This document shows positions 43,435 through 54,898 of a stretch of 64,000 nt of DNA, one piece after another (the first letter of the stretch is position 1; each line of letters opens with the position of its first letter). The stretch is taken from positions 42,602,462-42,666,461 of the forward strand of contig CM039464.1 of the NCBI GenBank assembly GCA_022414725.1, read 5' to 3'. The notes under the pieces are model-generated. The model was not told where the DNA came from. It was given only the letters and a program-made list of their open reading frames with translations, and searched no databases. The position numbers and the translations under genes are program-made. This DNA comes from Microglena sp. YARC. Its lineage: Eukaryota > Chlorophyta > Chlorophyceae > Chlamydomonadales > Chlamydomonadaceae.

Positions 43435-45895
43435 TTACTCCTCCTCCTCCCCCCCCTCCTCGTCCTCCTCTTCCTCCTCCTTCTCCTCCTCCATGTCCCC
43501 ATCCCCATCTTCCTCCTCCTCCATCTCCTCCTCCTCAGCAATGTCTGCATTGTCTCCATCCGATTGCACAGCCTCTGCCCTGGTGTCCTTCTCAATGGAT
43601 TGACAAGCTAGGAGCATGCTTGTGTGGTACTTTCTCTGGATCTTCATACCCTTGGTGGGTTCGCAGCTAAATTGAAATGCGTCAATGGGAATATCGCCCG
43701 TCCATGTTGCTTTTCTCCTAACCCCCACGGTAATAGGCACAAGCTTGTGGTCCATCCAATCTTCTGGCCAAGTTGGGTATTGTCTTTCAGTGTACACCAA
43801 CTTCTGAGCCCCAGAGTACAACGGCTTTAAATACACACATTCCACTTCTCCATTCACTGGTAGTGATTTGACCTCCACCACGTCCCATCCTCTCAATCCG
43901 CTAGAGTCATCCATTTGTACCTTGACCACAGCGACATGACCAACAACCAAATCAGTAGTGGGCTCGTAGGCTATTCTTCTATCCGGCTTCGTCCCTTGTG
44001 AAGAATATAAGTACAACACATCCTCCTCCTCTGGCCTTTCCATATTAGTCTCCAAAGTGTGTGCAACCTTCATAGTCTTGGCAATCTCGTTACTTGCAGG
44101 TAAAAGGTCTGACACATCCATGGACAAGTCATCCAATGCTGCTATCAAGCGCTTGGCCATTGATTTCTCAGACTGTGTCAGAACACGACTGGTTGCTGAC
44201 AACTCCGATGGGAAGTCGACAAAATGTTGGTCTTTCGGGTACTCCCCAGTCACAGCATCATCTGGTTGAGTGCTCCAATAACTCTTCTCAACTTTGAAGA
44301 AATCAGTCCACCACTTATTGCTGGCTTCCCAAGTTTCACGAAGCATCTCGGCAATATGTTTGAAGGACTGGGCATGGGATGGGCCATCGGCTGCTGGTTC
44401 ATCCATCGGCTGCTGGTCATCGGCTGCTGGTTCTAGAACCAGAAGGTCCTCCGCTGCGTGTCGTACACGGACATCAGCTACGGGTCCAGCACGGTCGTCA
44501 CCGGCGGTTTGTACAGGACCATCGACCATGTGGCCTGCAAGGACGTCACCTCCGGGCTTCTTGTTATGAATAGTCTTCCAGACAGCCGCCCAGTTTGCCT
44601 CGATATTCTCGAGCTCTTCAATCTTGATCTTGGGGGCTTCCTTAAATACTGTTATGGTGTCCACCAGTGGGAAGCCTTGAAGGACGTAAATAGGTTCAGC
44701 GTCATTGTCCCACTGTCCTCTCCAAGATCCTGACTCGTCATACTCCTTGTAATAGACCCCTGCAATTGTTGGTGTGCAAACATGTATTGTGTATTAGTGA
44801 ATCATTTAGGACACCCATATTCCTCCCGACTATACTCGGGAGCATCCCTTGGATAATACATCCTGGGTCCTAGGTACAACTTCCTTCGTATCATTTAGTT
44901 TCTATTGAAGACTGTACATGTAAATCAATGAGGACATGGCACACCCATATTCCTCCCGAGCATAATCGGGAGCATTGTGCAGACAGTACATACACGCACG
45001 GTAGCATTTAATTTGTAAATATCAGTATATCAAGTATTCTTACCGACTCTCCCGTTGGGACCTTTCGTTATCTTGAATGCGTGTAAACGGCGATTAACTC
45101 CTTTGACGGTGCTAGTGCCATGTCCGAACAACTTGTAAACGTTGTCTAGGAGGACAGCGGAGAAGTCCCCTATAGAGGTCACGACGTCTTGCCTTGTGTA
45201 AGGGCCCATTCTCTTGAATAAGTTACCAACAATGCCCATCAGATGGTCCAGGGTGTACACTTCCATGTTCTTTAACCCTTGCGAGATCACAGAGTACTTT
45301 TGGTCAAGATTGCTATGTGTGAGTCCGGGAGGGAGGAAATGGACGTACACCTCCTCAAACCAGTTCATCTCAACCAGCAAGGGCAAGTATGCGAACATGA
45401 AAGCGTTCTTGTTGTCCTTTGCCGCGTTGTCCATTTGCAAGAAGCAATACGGTGGAAGCTGCCCCTCTTCTTCAAGGACCCGGTTGAAGAAATGTTGGAA
45501 GCATGATATAGTCAGATTGATGAACTGCGAGTAGAATGGCAAAGCCCAATAACCAATGAAGCCTCTTCCCTGGGAGAATAATCCTGAGTTAACATAGAAG
45601 GAAACATGAAGTCAGAATATTAGCATTATTTTGTTAAGTAATCATTTCAAGTTTTAAATACTGTGTATGCTCCCGATTATGATCGGGAGGACATGTCCTA
45701 CGTGCGCTGTATTTGTACTCACACATGATGCGTGTCTTTAGAAGATCACCTCCTGCAGTCTTCTTTGTATGTGAGAAGTGGCGTGACTGAGGAAGATTAG
45801 TCTTCTTGTTGTCCATTGCATCAGCGGATACGTGCAAGAAGAGCTTCGGATACTGTTCAGACAGTTTTTCACAGATGTCATACCTACGCCTTGAC
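43435..45895 (-). CDS. DUF7869-like transposase candidate of element B (exons at 43435-44759, 45044-45583, about 45724-45895)
   Basis: Better preserved copy of the gene in A. The last exon is open for about 440 codons: linker with TWEASNKWWTDFFKVEKSYW, LVVGHVAVVKVQMDD, PTWPEDWMDHKLVP, then an acidic Glu tail ending in TAA. The middle exon has GYWALPFYSQ, LQMDNAAKDNKN and LTHSNLDQKYS. The first visible exon has DICEKLSEQYPKLFLHVSADAMDNKKT. Donor CG/GTAAGA at 45043 and acceptor GCAG/GG at 44760 join in frame. The exact acceptor of the middle exon is unresolved: the best-looking CAG would create a TGA, while downstream AGs would not. The 5' exons were not identified. Likely the enzyme moving this family. 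Confidence 0.7.
44760..45043 (-). other. Intron of the B transposase gene carrying two palindromes
   Basis: 284 bp with GT donor and AG acceptor on the minus strand. It contains CTCCCGACTATACTCGGGAG (44823-44842) and CTCCCGAGCATAATCGGGAG (44953-44972). The 7-bp arms are constant and the loops differ. The flanking sequence CACCCATATTCC resembles the flank of minisatellite units, so these are single diverged units. Confidence 0.7.
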
Positions 45896-46146
45896 TGGTT
45901 TTAGGATTGCTTTCCCCCTACTTTTCTTCTCCACGGGAATATTTGTCTGGCTTACTCCTTATGACTTGTGTTGTGGAATCCCAGGAATTCTGGGTACCAG
46001 AATACCAGGGATTGGGGGGAATGTTATGATACAGCCTATAGCTGTATCAGTAACGGTGCGGGGCTTAGGTCCGACACCCACTCTAGCAGCTGGTGACCAG
46101 GCATCTGCCTGGCAGCTAGCAGTGTAGTAGGTGACTTCAAGCGAAT
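45896..46146. other. B-specific stretch between transposase exon 1 and minisatellite
   Basis: This and the last 50 bp of the adjacent exon (from about 45842) are absent from A, where the minisatellite directly follows position 41109. It has pyrimidine-rich stretches, a TGATACAGC...GCTGTATCA inverted repeat near 46026-46049, and no convincing coding frame. It is probably intron or upstream sequence lost from A by deletion. Confidence 0.5.
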
Positions 46147-47925
46147 AGGGTCGTTGGGTTTGTCAATGCTCCCGATTATGATCGGGAGAATTGTGTGTAT
46201 TCCGAGTTTGGTTTTCTCAATCATTCGCTCGTTGGGTTTGACAATGCTCCCGATTATGATCGGAGGACTGTGGGTATTCTGAGTTTGGTTTTTCTCAATC
46301 ATTCGCTCGTTGGGTTTGACAATGCTCCCGATTATGATCAAGAGGACTGTGGGTATTCTGAGTTTGGTTTTTCTCAATCATTCGTTCGTTGGGTTTGACA
46401 ATGCTCCCGATTATGATAGGGAGGACTATGGGTATGCCGAGTACAAAAAAAAAAAAAAAAAAAAAAGGCTGAGTACATGTTTTCTGAATCATTGCTCGTT
46501 AGGTTTGTCAGTGCTCCCGATTATGATCGGGAGGACTGTGTGTATTCCGAATTTGGTTTTCTCAATCATTCGCTCGTTGGGTTTGACAATGCTCCCAATT
46601 ATGATCGGGAGGACTCTGTGTATTCCGAATTTGGTTTTCTCAATCATTCGCTCGTTGGGTTTGTCAATGCTCCCGATTATGATCGGGAGGACTGTGGGTA
46701 TTCTGAGTTTGGTTTTTCTCAATCATTCGTTCGTTGGGTTTGACAATGCTCCCGATTATGATCGAGAGGACTATGGGTATACCGAGTACAAAAAAAAAAA
46801 AAAAAAAAAAAATGCCGAGTACATGTTTTCTGAATCATTCGCTCGTTGGGTTTGTCACTGCTCCCGATTATGATCGGGAGGAATGTGTGTATTCCGAATT
46901 TGGTTTTCTCAATCATTCGCTCGTTGGGTTTGACAATGCTCCCGATTATAATCGGGAGGACTCTGTGTATTCCGAATTTGGTTTTCTCAATCATTCGCTC
47001 GTTGGGTTTGTCAATGCTCCCGATTATGATCGGGAGGACCGTGGGTATTCTGAGTTTGGTTTTTCTCAATCATTCGTTCGTTGGGTTTGTCACTGCTCCC
47101 GATTATGATCGGGAGGACTATGGGGATGCCGAGTACAAAAAAAAGAAAAAAAAGAAATGCCGAGTACATGTTTCCTGAATCATTCGCTCGTTGGGTTTGT
47201 CAGTGCTCCCGATTATGATCGGGAGGACTGTGTGTATTCCGAGTTTTGTTTTCTCAATCATTCGCTCGTTGGGTTTGTCACTGCTCCCGATTATGATCGG
47301 GAGGAATGTGTGTATTCCGAATTTGGTTTTCTCAATCATTCGCTCGTTGGGTTTGACAATGCTCCCGATTATGATCGGGAGGACTCTGTGTATTCCGAAT
47401 TTGGTTTTCTCAATCATTCGCTCGTTGGGTTTGTCAATGCTCCCGATTATGATCGGGAGGACCGTGGGTATTCTGAGTTTGGTTTTTCTCAATCATTCGT
47501 TCGTTGGGTTTGTCACTGCTCCCGATTATGATCGGGAGGACTATGGGGATGCCGAGTACAAAAAAAAGAAAAAAAAGAAATGCCGAGTACATGTTTCCTG
47601 AATCATTCGCTCGTTGGGTTTGTCAGTGCTCCCGATTATGATCGGGAGGACTGTGTGTATTCCGAGTTTTGTTTTCTCAATCATTCGCTCGTTGGGTTTG
47701 TCACTGCTCCCGATTATGATCGGGAGGAATGTGTGTATTCCGAATTTGTTTTTCTCAATCATTCGCTCGTTGGGTTTGTCAATGCTCCCGATTATGATCG
47801 GGAGGACTCTGTGTATTCCGAATTTGGTTTTCTCAATCATTCGCTCGTTGGGTTTGACAATGCTCCCGATTATGATCGGGAGGACCGTGGGTATTCTGAT
47901 TTTGGTTTTTTCTATATCTGAATCT
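46147..47925 (+). repeat. 78-bp palindromic minisatellite, left arm of B
   Basis: About 20 units of the same repeat as 41110-42560, with longer A-run variants (near 46445, 46790, 47139, 47562). Higher-order repetition is visible: a block of several units ending in the A-run variant recurs nearly unchanged. Confidence 0.95.
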
Positions 47926-47986
47926 GATTTTGAATCTGAATTTGAATCTCAATCATCTGCTTTACCAACCTATTTGTCTTTCGCAG

Positions 47987-48558
47987 GGTCTACAATGACA
48001 GTACCGTGGAAGTAAAACTCCAATCGGACGGGAAGGATTTGGGATGCAGCGTCATGGACGAATGGACCAAGGAGCGCCAAGTGCCAATGAACATCGAAGT
48101 CGTTGGCGGTGGACCAGACTTCTATGTTACGGCTACGCACGCTCACTGGTTGAGGTTTCGCGGCGAATGCAGGCATATGTGCGGAGCAGATGTATTCTGG
48201 TCGACACTCACCCTTGCGGAAGTCAAGACAGCCCAGTTGCTTGAAGTCACTAGCATTCGGAGGCCCATGTTAGGAGCCCTATCATGGATACCAGTTCATA
48301 TTCAGGCTCTTGGGTTGGTAGTTGACAATGCGCAGCAAGCCTGTCAGGGTCGGCGAGGGCGAATTTATCGCCGACAAAGAGCTTGAGGAAACTAGGGCGT
48401 GGGTTGAGACATGCGATGGAAAGCTCATGAGCGATTTCGAGGAGTTTGGTCCTAGCGACAGGAGGACGTCACCTCGATGTACACCAAAAGGGCCTTCACC
48501 TGACGCCGGTAAGAGAGCAATCGAACGGACTGTACTGCTGCACCGTGGCTCAGGTTAA
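47987..48558 (+). CDS. Exon(s) of an unrecognised plus-strand gene of element B
   Basis: Copy of 42616-43059, here uninterrupted. The first frame runs to 48386 (VEVKLQSDGKDLGC ... HWLRFRGECRHMC...). The second, from 48322, continues past the site equivalent to B's own target (KLMSDFEEFGPSDRRTSP) to TAA at 48556. The two frames overlap, so an unseen splice or frameshift must join them if both are used. No family recognised. Confidence 0.4.
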
Positions 48559-48831
48559 ATTTTCAAATCTGACAGGTACATTTCGAATGTTACGTACGCG
48601 GTGGGATGTACACCGTTCGAAACAACCATTGTGTGCTGACCGCACTTGCCGCTTTCAATTTCGATAGGATATTGCGCAACTTCTGCACTCTACATTTCCT
48701 ACAGCCTCCGCGAAGAAGTCAGGAAAGGCGCGACGAGGTCAGCTTCCTACAATCAACGAAGAGGACAGATCGCCGACAACTTTGTAAGGTCATCGTATTC
48801 AAATTGGTATCTCCTTATAGCCCAGCTCCTG
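48559..48831 (+). other. Centre of element B
   Basis: About 270 bp between the two inverted exon copies. Short frames (YISYTLREEVRKGATRS in the A copy at 54750-54920) look coding-like, but I cannot place them in a gene. AG/GT-type junctions are present near 48573. The same sequence is at 54624-54895 in A. Confidence 0.3.
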
Positions 48832-49109
48832 ACATGGGCCTCCGAATGCTAGCGACTTCAAGCAACTGGGCTGTCTTGACTTCCGCAAGGGTGAGTGTCG
48901 ACCAGAATGCTCCGCACATATGCCTGCATTCGCCGTGAAACCTCAACCAGTGAGCGTGCGTAGCCGTAACATAGAAGTCTGGTCCACCAACAACGACTTC
49001 GATGTTCATTGGCACTTGGTTCTCCTTGGTCCATTCGTCCATGACGCCGCATCCCAAATCCTTCCCGTCCGATTGGAGTTTAACTTCCACTGTACTGTCA
49101 TTGTAGACC
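48832..49109 (-). repeat. Inverted copy of the 280-bp exon, element B
   Basis: Reverse complement of 47987-48270 at high identity. It encodes the same VEVKLQSDGKDLGC...HWLRFHGECRHMCGA stretch on the minus strand, with its own acceptor CTTCCACAG just upstream. It forms a 1.1-kb inverted repeat with the plus-strand exon. Confidence 0.85.
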
Positions 49110-49179
49110 CTGTGGAAGACAAATAGGTTGGTAAAACAAATGATTGAGATTCAGATTCAGATTCAAAATCAGATTCAGA

Positions 49180-51112
49180 TATAGAGAAAAACCAAACTCA
49201 GAATACCCATAGTCCTCCCGATCATAATCGGGAGCATTGTCAAACCCAACGAGCAAATGATTGAGAAAACCAAATTCGGAATACACACAGTCCTCCCGAT
49301 CATAATCGGGAGCATTGACAAACCCAACGAGCGAATGATTGAGAAAACAAAACTCGGAATACACACAGTCCTCCCGATCATAATCGGGAGCACTGACAAA
49401 CCCATCGAGCGAATGATTCAGAAAACATGTGCTCGGCATACCCATAGTCCTCCCGATCATAATCGGGAGCATTGTCAAACCCAACGAGCGAATGATTGAG
49501 AAAACCTAATTCGGAATACACACCGTCCTCCCGATCATAATCGGAAGCACTGACAAACCCAACGAGCGAATGATTCAGAAAACATGTACTCGGCATTTTT
49601 TTTTTTTTTTTTTTTGTACTCGGCATACCAATAGTCCTCCCGATCATAATCGGGATCATTGTCAAACCCAACGAGCGAATGATTGAGAAAAAACAAACTC
49701 AGAATACCCATAGTCCTCCCGATCATAATCGGGAGCATTGTCAAACACAACGAGCAAATGATTGAGAAAACCAAATTCGGAATACACAGAGTCCTTCCGA
49801 TCATAATCGGGAGCATTGTCAAACCCAACGAGCGAATGATTGAGAAAACCAAATTCGGAATACACACAGTCCTCCCGATCATAATCGGGAGCACTAACAA
49901 ACCCAACATGCGAATGATTCAGAAAACATGTACTCGGCATTTTTTTTTTTTTTTTTTTTGTACTCGGCATACCCATAGTCCTCCCGATCATAATCGGGAG
50001 CATTGTCAAACCCAACGAGCAAATGATTGAGAATAACCAAACTTAGAATACCCATAGTCCTCCCGATCATAATCGGGAGCACTGACAAACCCAACGAGCG
50101 AATGATTCAGAAAACATGTAATCGGCATTTTTTTTTTTTTTTTTTTTACTCGGTATACCCATAGTCCTCCCTATCATAATCGGGAGCATTTTCATTCCTA
50201 ACGAGCGAATGATTGAGAAAAACCAAACTCAGAATAACCACAGTCCTCCCGATCATAATCAGGAACATTGACAAACCCAACGAGCGAATGATTGAGAAAA
50301 CCAAATTCGGAATACACACAGTCCTCCCGATCATAATCGGGAGCATTGTCAAACCCAACGAGCGAATGATTGAGAAAACCAAATTCGGAATACACACAGT
50401 CCTCCCGATCATAATCGGGAGCACTTACAAACCTAACGAGCGAATGATTCAGAAAACATGTACTCGGCATTTTTTTTTTTTTTTTTTTTTTTGAATCGGC
50501 ATACCCAAAGTCTTCCCTATCGTAATCGGGAGCATTGTCAAACCCAACGAACGAATGATTGAGAAAAACCAAACTCAGAATACCCACAGTCCTCCCGATC
50601 ATAATCGGGAGCATTGACAAACCCAACGAGCGAATGATTGAGAAAACCAAATTCGGAATACACAGAGTCCTCCCGATCATAATTGGGAGCATTGTCAAAC
50701 CCAACGAGGGAATGATTGAGAAAACTAAATTCGGAATACACACAGTCCTCCCGATCATAATCGGGAGCACTGACAAACCTAACGAGCGAATGATTCAGAA
50801 AACATGTACTCGGCATTTTTTTTTTTTTTTTTTTTTTGTACTCGGCATACCCATAGTCCTCCCTATCATAATCGGGATCATTGTCAAACCCAACGAACGA
50901 ATGATTGACAAAAATCAAACTCAGAATACCCACAGTCCTCTTGATCATAATCGGGAGCATTGTCAAACCCAACGAGCGAATGATTGAGAAAAACCAAACT
51001 CAGAGTACCCACAGTCCTCCCGATCATAATCGGGAGCATTGTCAAACCCAACGCGCGAATGATTGAGAAAACCAAACTCGGAATACACACAGTCCTCCCG
51101 ATCATAAAAAAA
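49180..51112 (-). repeat. 78-bp palindromic minisatellite, right arm of B (inverted)
   Basis: Same repeat as the left arm but in reverse orientation, with T-run variants near 49600, 49950, 50130, 50480 and 50820. The array starts after GATTCA repeats that mirror the GAATCT repeats of the left arm. No genes. Confidence 0.95.
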
Positions 51113-52448
51113 TCAATCCTACAACCTGTCAAAGAAAACTTGATCCACCGAATGCCTAGACGGAACAGGCAAAAGGGCTAAATTCTTTTGGGCTGTGACA
51201 TTTCATCAGTCATGCTATGCAAGTCAAGCAGGCCTCAACTACACATCTTTGCTTTACCTATTGAAGTACTGGGCCACTAAAACAAACCTAGTAAATAGGT
51301 AGGTGGCCGAGGTGGGCAAGAACACAGTAAAATAGAAGAACTGCAGGTGTACATGATCCATATGTCAGTGTCATGTAAAGTACCAATCACAACATAAACA
51401 CCCAACCACACTCCCGGGAAAGATTAACCAATAAACAAGGCAACCTGTTGGCAAGCAGTAACTTGGTCAACACAGGCACAAGGCAGCTAAGTCTGGGCTA
51501 CAATTGCAGTCTACCACTACAATGCAATTCATAACCAAACCAGACGCTATGGAAATCTTGGAACGGTAGCTAAGGATGCATGCCATATGGGTATGCAGTA
51601 CTGTCCGCCATTACTCTGACGCAGGTGCAAGCGGGTAACCATCATGCAGGTAGGCAGGCCTCAGGAAGGTGCAGGCGGGTGCAGAGCTGTTCGCCAGTAC
51701 TCCGGCGCAGGTGCTGGCCCGGCGCGTGCCCTGGTCTGGTCTGGCAGGTGCAGGCGGGCAACCGCCATGCAGGTAGGCAGACCTATCCAGTGCTCCGAGC
51801 GCCAGTGCTCCTGGCTATCTGCCCAGCATCCACCAGAGAAGGTGCTAGGCAGGATAGTGACAGTGAAATGCATTGCGCAAAGGGTGCGAGAATTAGAAGC
51901 AACTCGGGGGTTATTCACAACCACCCGGTGCTAATGCAGATGCGCAGCAAGGCGATGCAGAAAGCGAAAGGCAAAGCAGCAGATCATGAGAACAGAGCTG
52001 AAGTGAATTCCCATAGCAGTGAAATGCATTGCGCAAAAGGTGCGAGAATTAGGTGCAACTCGGGACCATGCAGGGCCACCCGGTGCTAATGCGGATGCGC
52101 AGCAAAGCAATGCAGGATGCGAAAGGCAATTTGCGCAAGGCATGAAAGGAGGTGAAAGCGCAAGGCATGAAAAGAGGTGAAAGCGCAAGGCATGAAGCAA
52201 AGCCTTACCGACTTATCAAAACAGTCTTTCATGCATGCGCAGCAAGGGGGGGCCGGCAAGGGGGGTCAATCAATGCACATCAAGGGGTCATGCAAAGGGG
52301 TCAAGCTGCCAGGTCATGCAAAGGGGTCAAGCTGCCAGAGAAGGTGCTGGGCATGGCAATCAATGCACAGCAAGGAGTCATGCAAAGGGGTCAAGCTGCC
52401 AATCCATTGAGAAGGACACCAAGGCAGAGGCTGTGCAATCGGATGGAG
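51113..52448 (+). other. Non-coding block of the right arm of B
   Basis: 1.3 kb shared with 56537-57829 in A. It contains a tandem duplication of about 115 bp (GTGAAATGCATTGCGCAAA... near 51866 and 52019), GGTGAAAGCGCAAGGCATGA repeats near 52150-52195 and GGGGTCAAGCTGCCA repeats near 52290-52410. Short frames are repeat artefacts. At its end, a plus-strand copy of the transposase acidic-tail exon begins (QSIEKDTKAEAVQSDGDN). Confidence 0.6.
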
Positions 52449-53453
52449 ACAATTACATTACATTACATTACATTACATTACATAACATTACATTACATTA
52501 CATTACATGTTAAAGTCTACTTGACACCGCGAGGGTGTATGAGACTCTGTGCTTTAAACAAAAAGAAAAAGCACCCACAAAGCAAAAAACCCCATTACAT
52601 CAGGGGTGTGTCGAGGACAAACAAACCAAACTCCCAACCACCGTTTTGGTGGCGTAGGTATTAAACCCCTTAGAGCAGGACCCAGATCTCAACCACTTAC
52701 AGTGGCGGAGGTAAGAAGCTAACAAATGAGAAGTCTCAAGAAGAAAAAAAAGGGATAATAAATTACGGTGCCACTAAGCAGTCCAGGGCTTCCTGTCTTG
52801 CTCTTCTACAAGTAGAAAGATAGTCGGCTAGGTTGCTCCAAAAAGACTTAGTGCCATTTCCATTCATAAAGGTTCTGAATGTGGAATCGCAGAATTCCAC
52901 ATTCCATACGGTTAAGTCGGTATCCTCATGGACATGCCTATAAATATCTGTAAACAGATTCTGGTAGCGGAGGCGAATATCATTATAAAAAGGGCACTCA
53001 AACATATGCATTTCATCCTCAGTTTTTTGGAACCCACACATTTGACAGTGTCTCATTGAGCGAGGGATGTGTGCTCTATCCACCACCCTCATTCTTTCTG
53101 TGTTCAGCCAATGGGAACCCATTCTAAACTGTGCTATAGAACGAATCTGATCCTGCTTATGTAAGGCGGATGTAAAGGGAATCAAGCCATTCTCATCATT
53201 GCTGTTGGCTGCGAACCATTTTTGGTATCGGAGGCGTTTAAAGCCAACCCTTCTCTCATCAGGGATGTCTCTAACTGCATTGGTGTCACTTGGGTATTTA
53301 AACCTCCATGACTCAAAAACTTCAGACATAATACCTTCGACATCGACAGCCTCCAAAATGTTGATGTTTTTACTGGATCCTAGCTTGTGGAGAGCACAAC
53401 GCAAGTCATGAACCCAGCCAGTGTTGGAGTCAAAAGATTCCTCAAGAGCCATT
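52449..53453 (-). mobile_element. 5'-truncated non-LTR retrotransposon, copy 2
   Basis: About 1 kb, same family as 34407-37044, inserted minus-strand into element B. It begins with a long TTACA/TAATG tail at 52453-52510. It interrupts GGAGACAATGTAGACATTG, which is intact in A (57870-57890). No clear target duplication remains. It carries the last 230 codons of ORF2. Confidence 0.92.
52763..53453 (-). pseudogene. LINE ORF2 C-terminal fragment
   Basis: About 230 codons, uninterrupted, from ALEESFDSNTGWVHDLRC to LDCLVAP. It includes the zinc-like CQMCGF...HMFEC motif. It has one base fewer in each of two homopolymers than copy 1, so it shows the undamaged frame for this region. No reverse transcriptase domain is present. 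Confidence 0.9.
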
Positions 53454-53950
53454 GTAGACATTGCTAAGGAGGAGGAGATGGAGGAGGAGGAAGATGGGGA
53501 GCCATTGTAGACATTGCTAAGGAGGAGGAGATGGAGGAGGAGGAAGATGGGGAGCCATTGTAGACATTGTAGGAGGAGGAAGATGGGGAGCCATTGTAGA
53601 CATTGGAGGAGGAGGAGGAGGAAGATGGGGAGCCATTGTAGCCATTGTAGACATTGGAGGAGGAGGAGGAGGAAGATGGGGAGCCATTGTAGACATTGGA
53701 GGAGGAGGAGGAGGAAGATGGGGAGCCATTGTAGCCATTGTAGACATTGCTAAGGAGGAGGAGATGGAGGAGGAGGAAGATGGGGAGCCATTGTAGACAT
53801 TGGAGGAGGAGGAGGAGGAAGATGGGGAGCCATTGTAGCCATTGTAGACATTGCTAAGGAGGAGGAGATGGAGGAGGAGGGAGATGGGGAGCCATTGTAG
53901 ACATTGCTAAGGAGGAGGAGATGGAGGAGGAGGAAGATGGGGATGGGGGC
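53454..53950 (+). repeat. GAG-rich tandem repeat spanning the LINE junction
   Basis: About 10 irregular units built from GAGGAGGAGATGGAGGAGG, AAGATGGGGA and GCCATTGTAGACATTG. The last part joins the LINE's 5' break (GAGCCAT) to transposon sequence (TGTAGACATTG), so the array arose after the LINE insertion. A in the same place has a single copy (57884-57940). Poly-Pro and poly-Met/Ser frames across it are artefacts. Confidence 0.9.
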
Positions 53951-54462
53951 ATGGAGGAGGAGATTCTAGTGCAGCGATTGTACGGGCGCTGTTGTTACCC
54001 AACAAGTTAGCATTGGCCCTCTTTCTACAACGTGATAGCCTGTCATAAGTACTAAGTTGTACTTTCGAACTGTTGAGTTGTGAGTTGTGAGATAAATAAT
54101 TATGAGCAATGCGTTCAAGACTTTGTAAACAGCTTTCACCTTCCTCTTGACTGTCCTCTACAATTGATTTTGTATTGGAATACTTCGAAGGAACTTTCTC
54201 TCTCTCCAAACGAGCAAATCAATGTTACAATTGAAATTGAAGGGAATAGTCTCTTTCTCCGGAATGCAACAAAACAATCTTACATAATAAATTGTAAGAT
54301 ATTTTCGTAAAATACACCAAAAAAGCAAAATCAATCAATTTGCGAAAACGATCTTACAAAATAAATTGTAAGATATTTTCGTAAAATACACCAAAAAAGC
54401 AAAACCAATTAATTTGCGAAAACGATCTTACAATATTTATCGTAAGATTTCAGTAAAATAAA
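53951..54462. other. Right subterminal region of B
   Basis: The end of the acidic-tail copy (MEEEILVQRLYGRCCYPTS-like frame, stop near 54007) is followed by A/T-rich DNA. Three palindromes of the CTTACAAAATAAATTGTAAG kind lie near 54277-54300, 54351-54374 and 54425-54448. It matches 57945-58443 in A. Confidence 0.65.
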
Positions 54463-54491
54463 AAATCCGTTCGGAAGCAGGAACGCCCATT
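54463..54491 (-). repeat. Terminal inverted repeat, right end of B
   Basis: Inverse of 43060-43088, directly followed by target copy ATGA (54492-54495). Confidence 0.95.
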
Positions 54492-54495
54492 ATGA

Positions 54496-54895
54496 GCGAT
54501 TTCGAGGAGTTTGGTCCTAGCGACAGGAGGACGTCACCTCGATGTACACCAAAAGGGCCTTCACCTGACGCCGGTAAGAGAGCAATCGAACGGACTGTAC
54601 TGCTGCACCGTGGCTCAGGTTAAATTTTCAAATCTGACAGGTACATTTCGAATGTTACGTACGCGGTGGGATGTACACCGTTCGAAACAACCATTGTGTG
54701 CTGACCGCACTTGCCGCTTTCAATTTCGATAGGATATTGCGCAACTTCTGCACTCTTTACATTTCCTACACTCTCCGCGAAGAAGTCAGGAAAGGCGCGA
54801 CGAGGTCAGCTTCCTACAATCAACGAAGAGGACAGATCGCCGACAACTTTGTAAGGTCATCGTATTCAAATTGGTATCTCCTTATAGCCCAGCTC
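54496..54895 (+). other. Centre of element A (continuation after B)
   Basis: Continues the plus-strand frame broken by B (SDFEEFGPSDRRTSP to TAA near 54623), then the same unresolved central sequence as 48559-48831 with frame YISYTLREEVRKGATRSASYN. No family recognised. Confidence 0.35.
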
Positions 54896-54898
54896 CCG

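Larger units (their letters stand above)
43060..54491. mobile_element. DNA transposon B, inserted into element A
   Basis: 11.4 kb, same family as A and nearly identical to it where they align. Terminal repeats lie at 43060-43088 and 54463-54491. The 4-bp target ATGA is at 43056-43059 and again at 54492-54495. The empty site is visible inside B itself at 48421-48435 (CTCATGAGCGATTTCG), which confirms both the target and the family. B carries a longer first transposase exon than A, larger minisatellites, a second LINE copy and an expanded GAG-rich repeat. Confidence 0.95.

Noticed and set aside
46147..47925. CRISPR-like pattern of regularly spaced palindromic repeats
   Set aside because: Spacers are near-identical to each other and the context is an intron-bearing eukaryotic transposon; no cas genes.
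52177..52513. Frames in the right-arm non-coding block such as KGSCKGVKLPGHAKG, also at 57601-57834
   Set aside because: They come from short tandem repeats (GGGGTCAAGCTGCCA) and shift frame between copies A and B.
53514..53753. Poly-Pro and Arg-rich open frames over the GAG repeats, also at 38631-38939 and 43421-43611
   Set aside because: Low-complexity shadows of GAG/CTC tracts, open on both strands.
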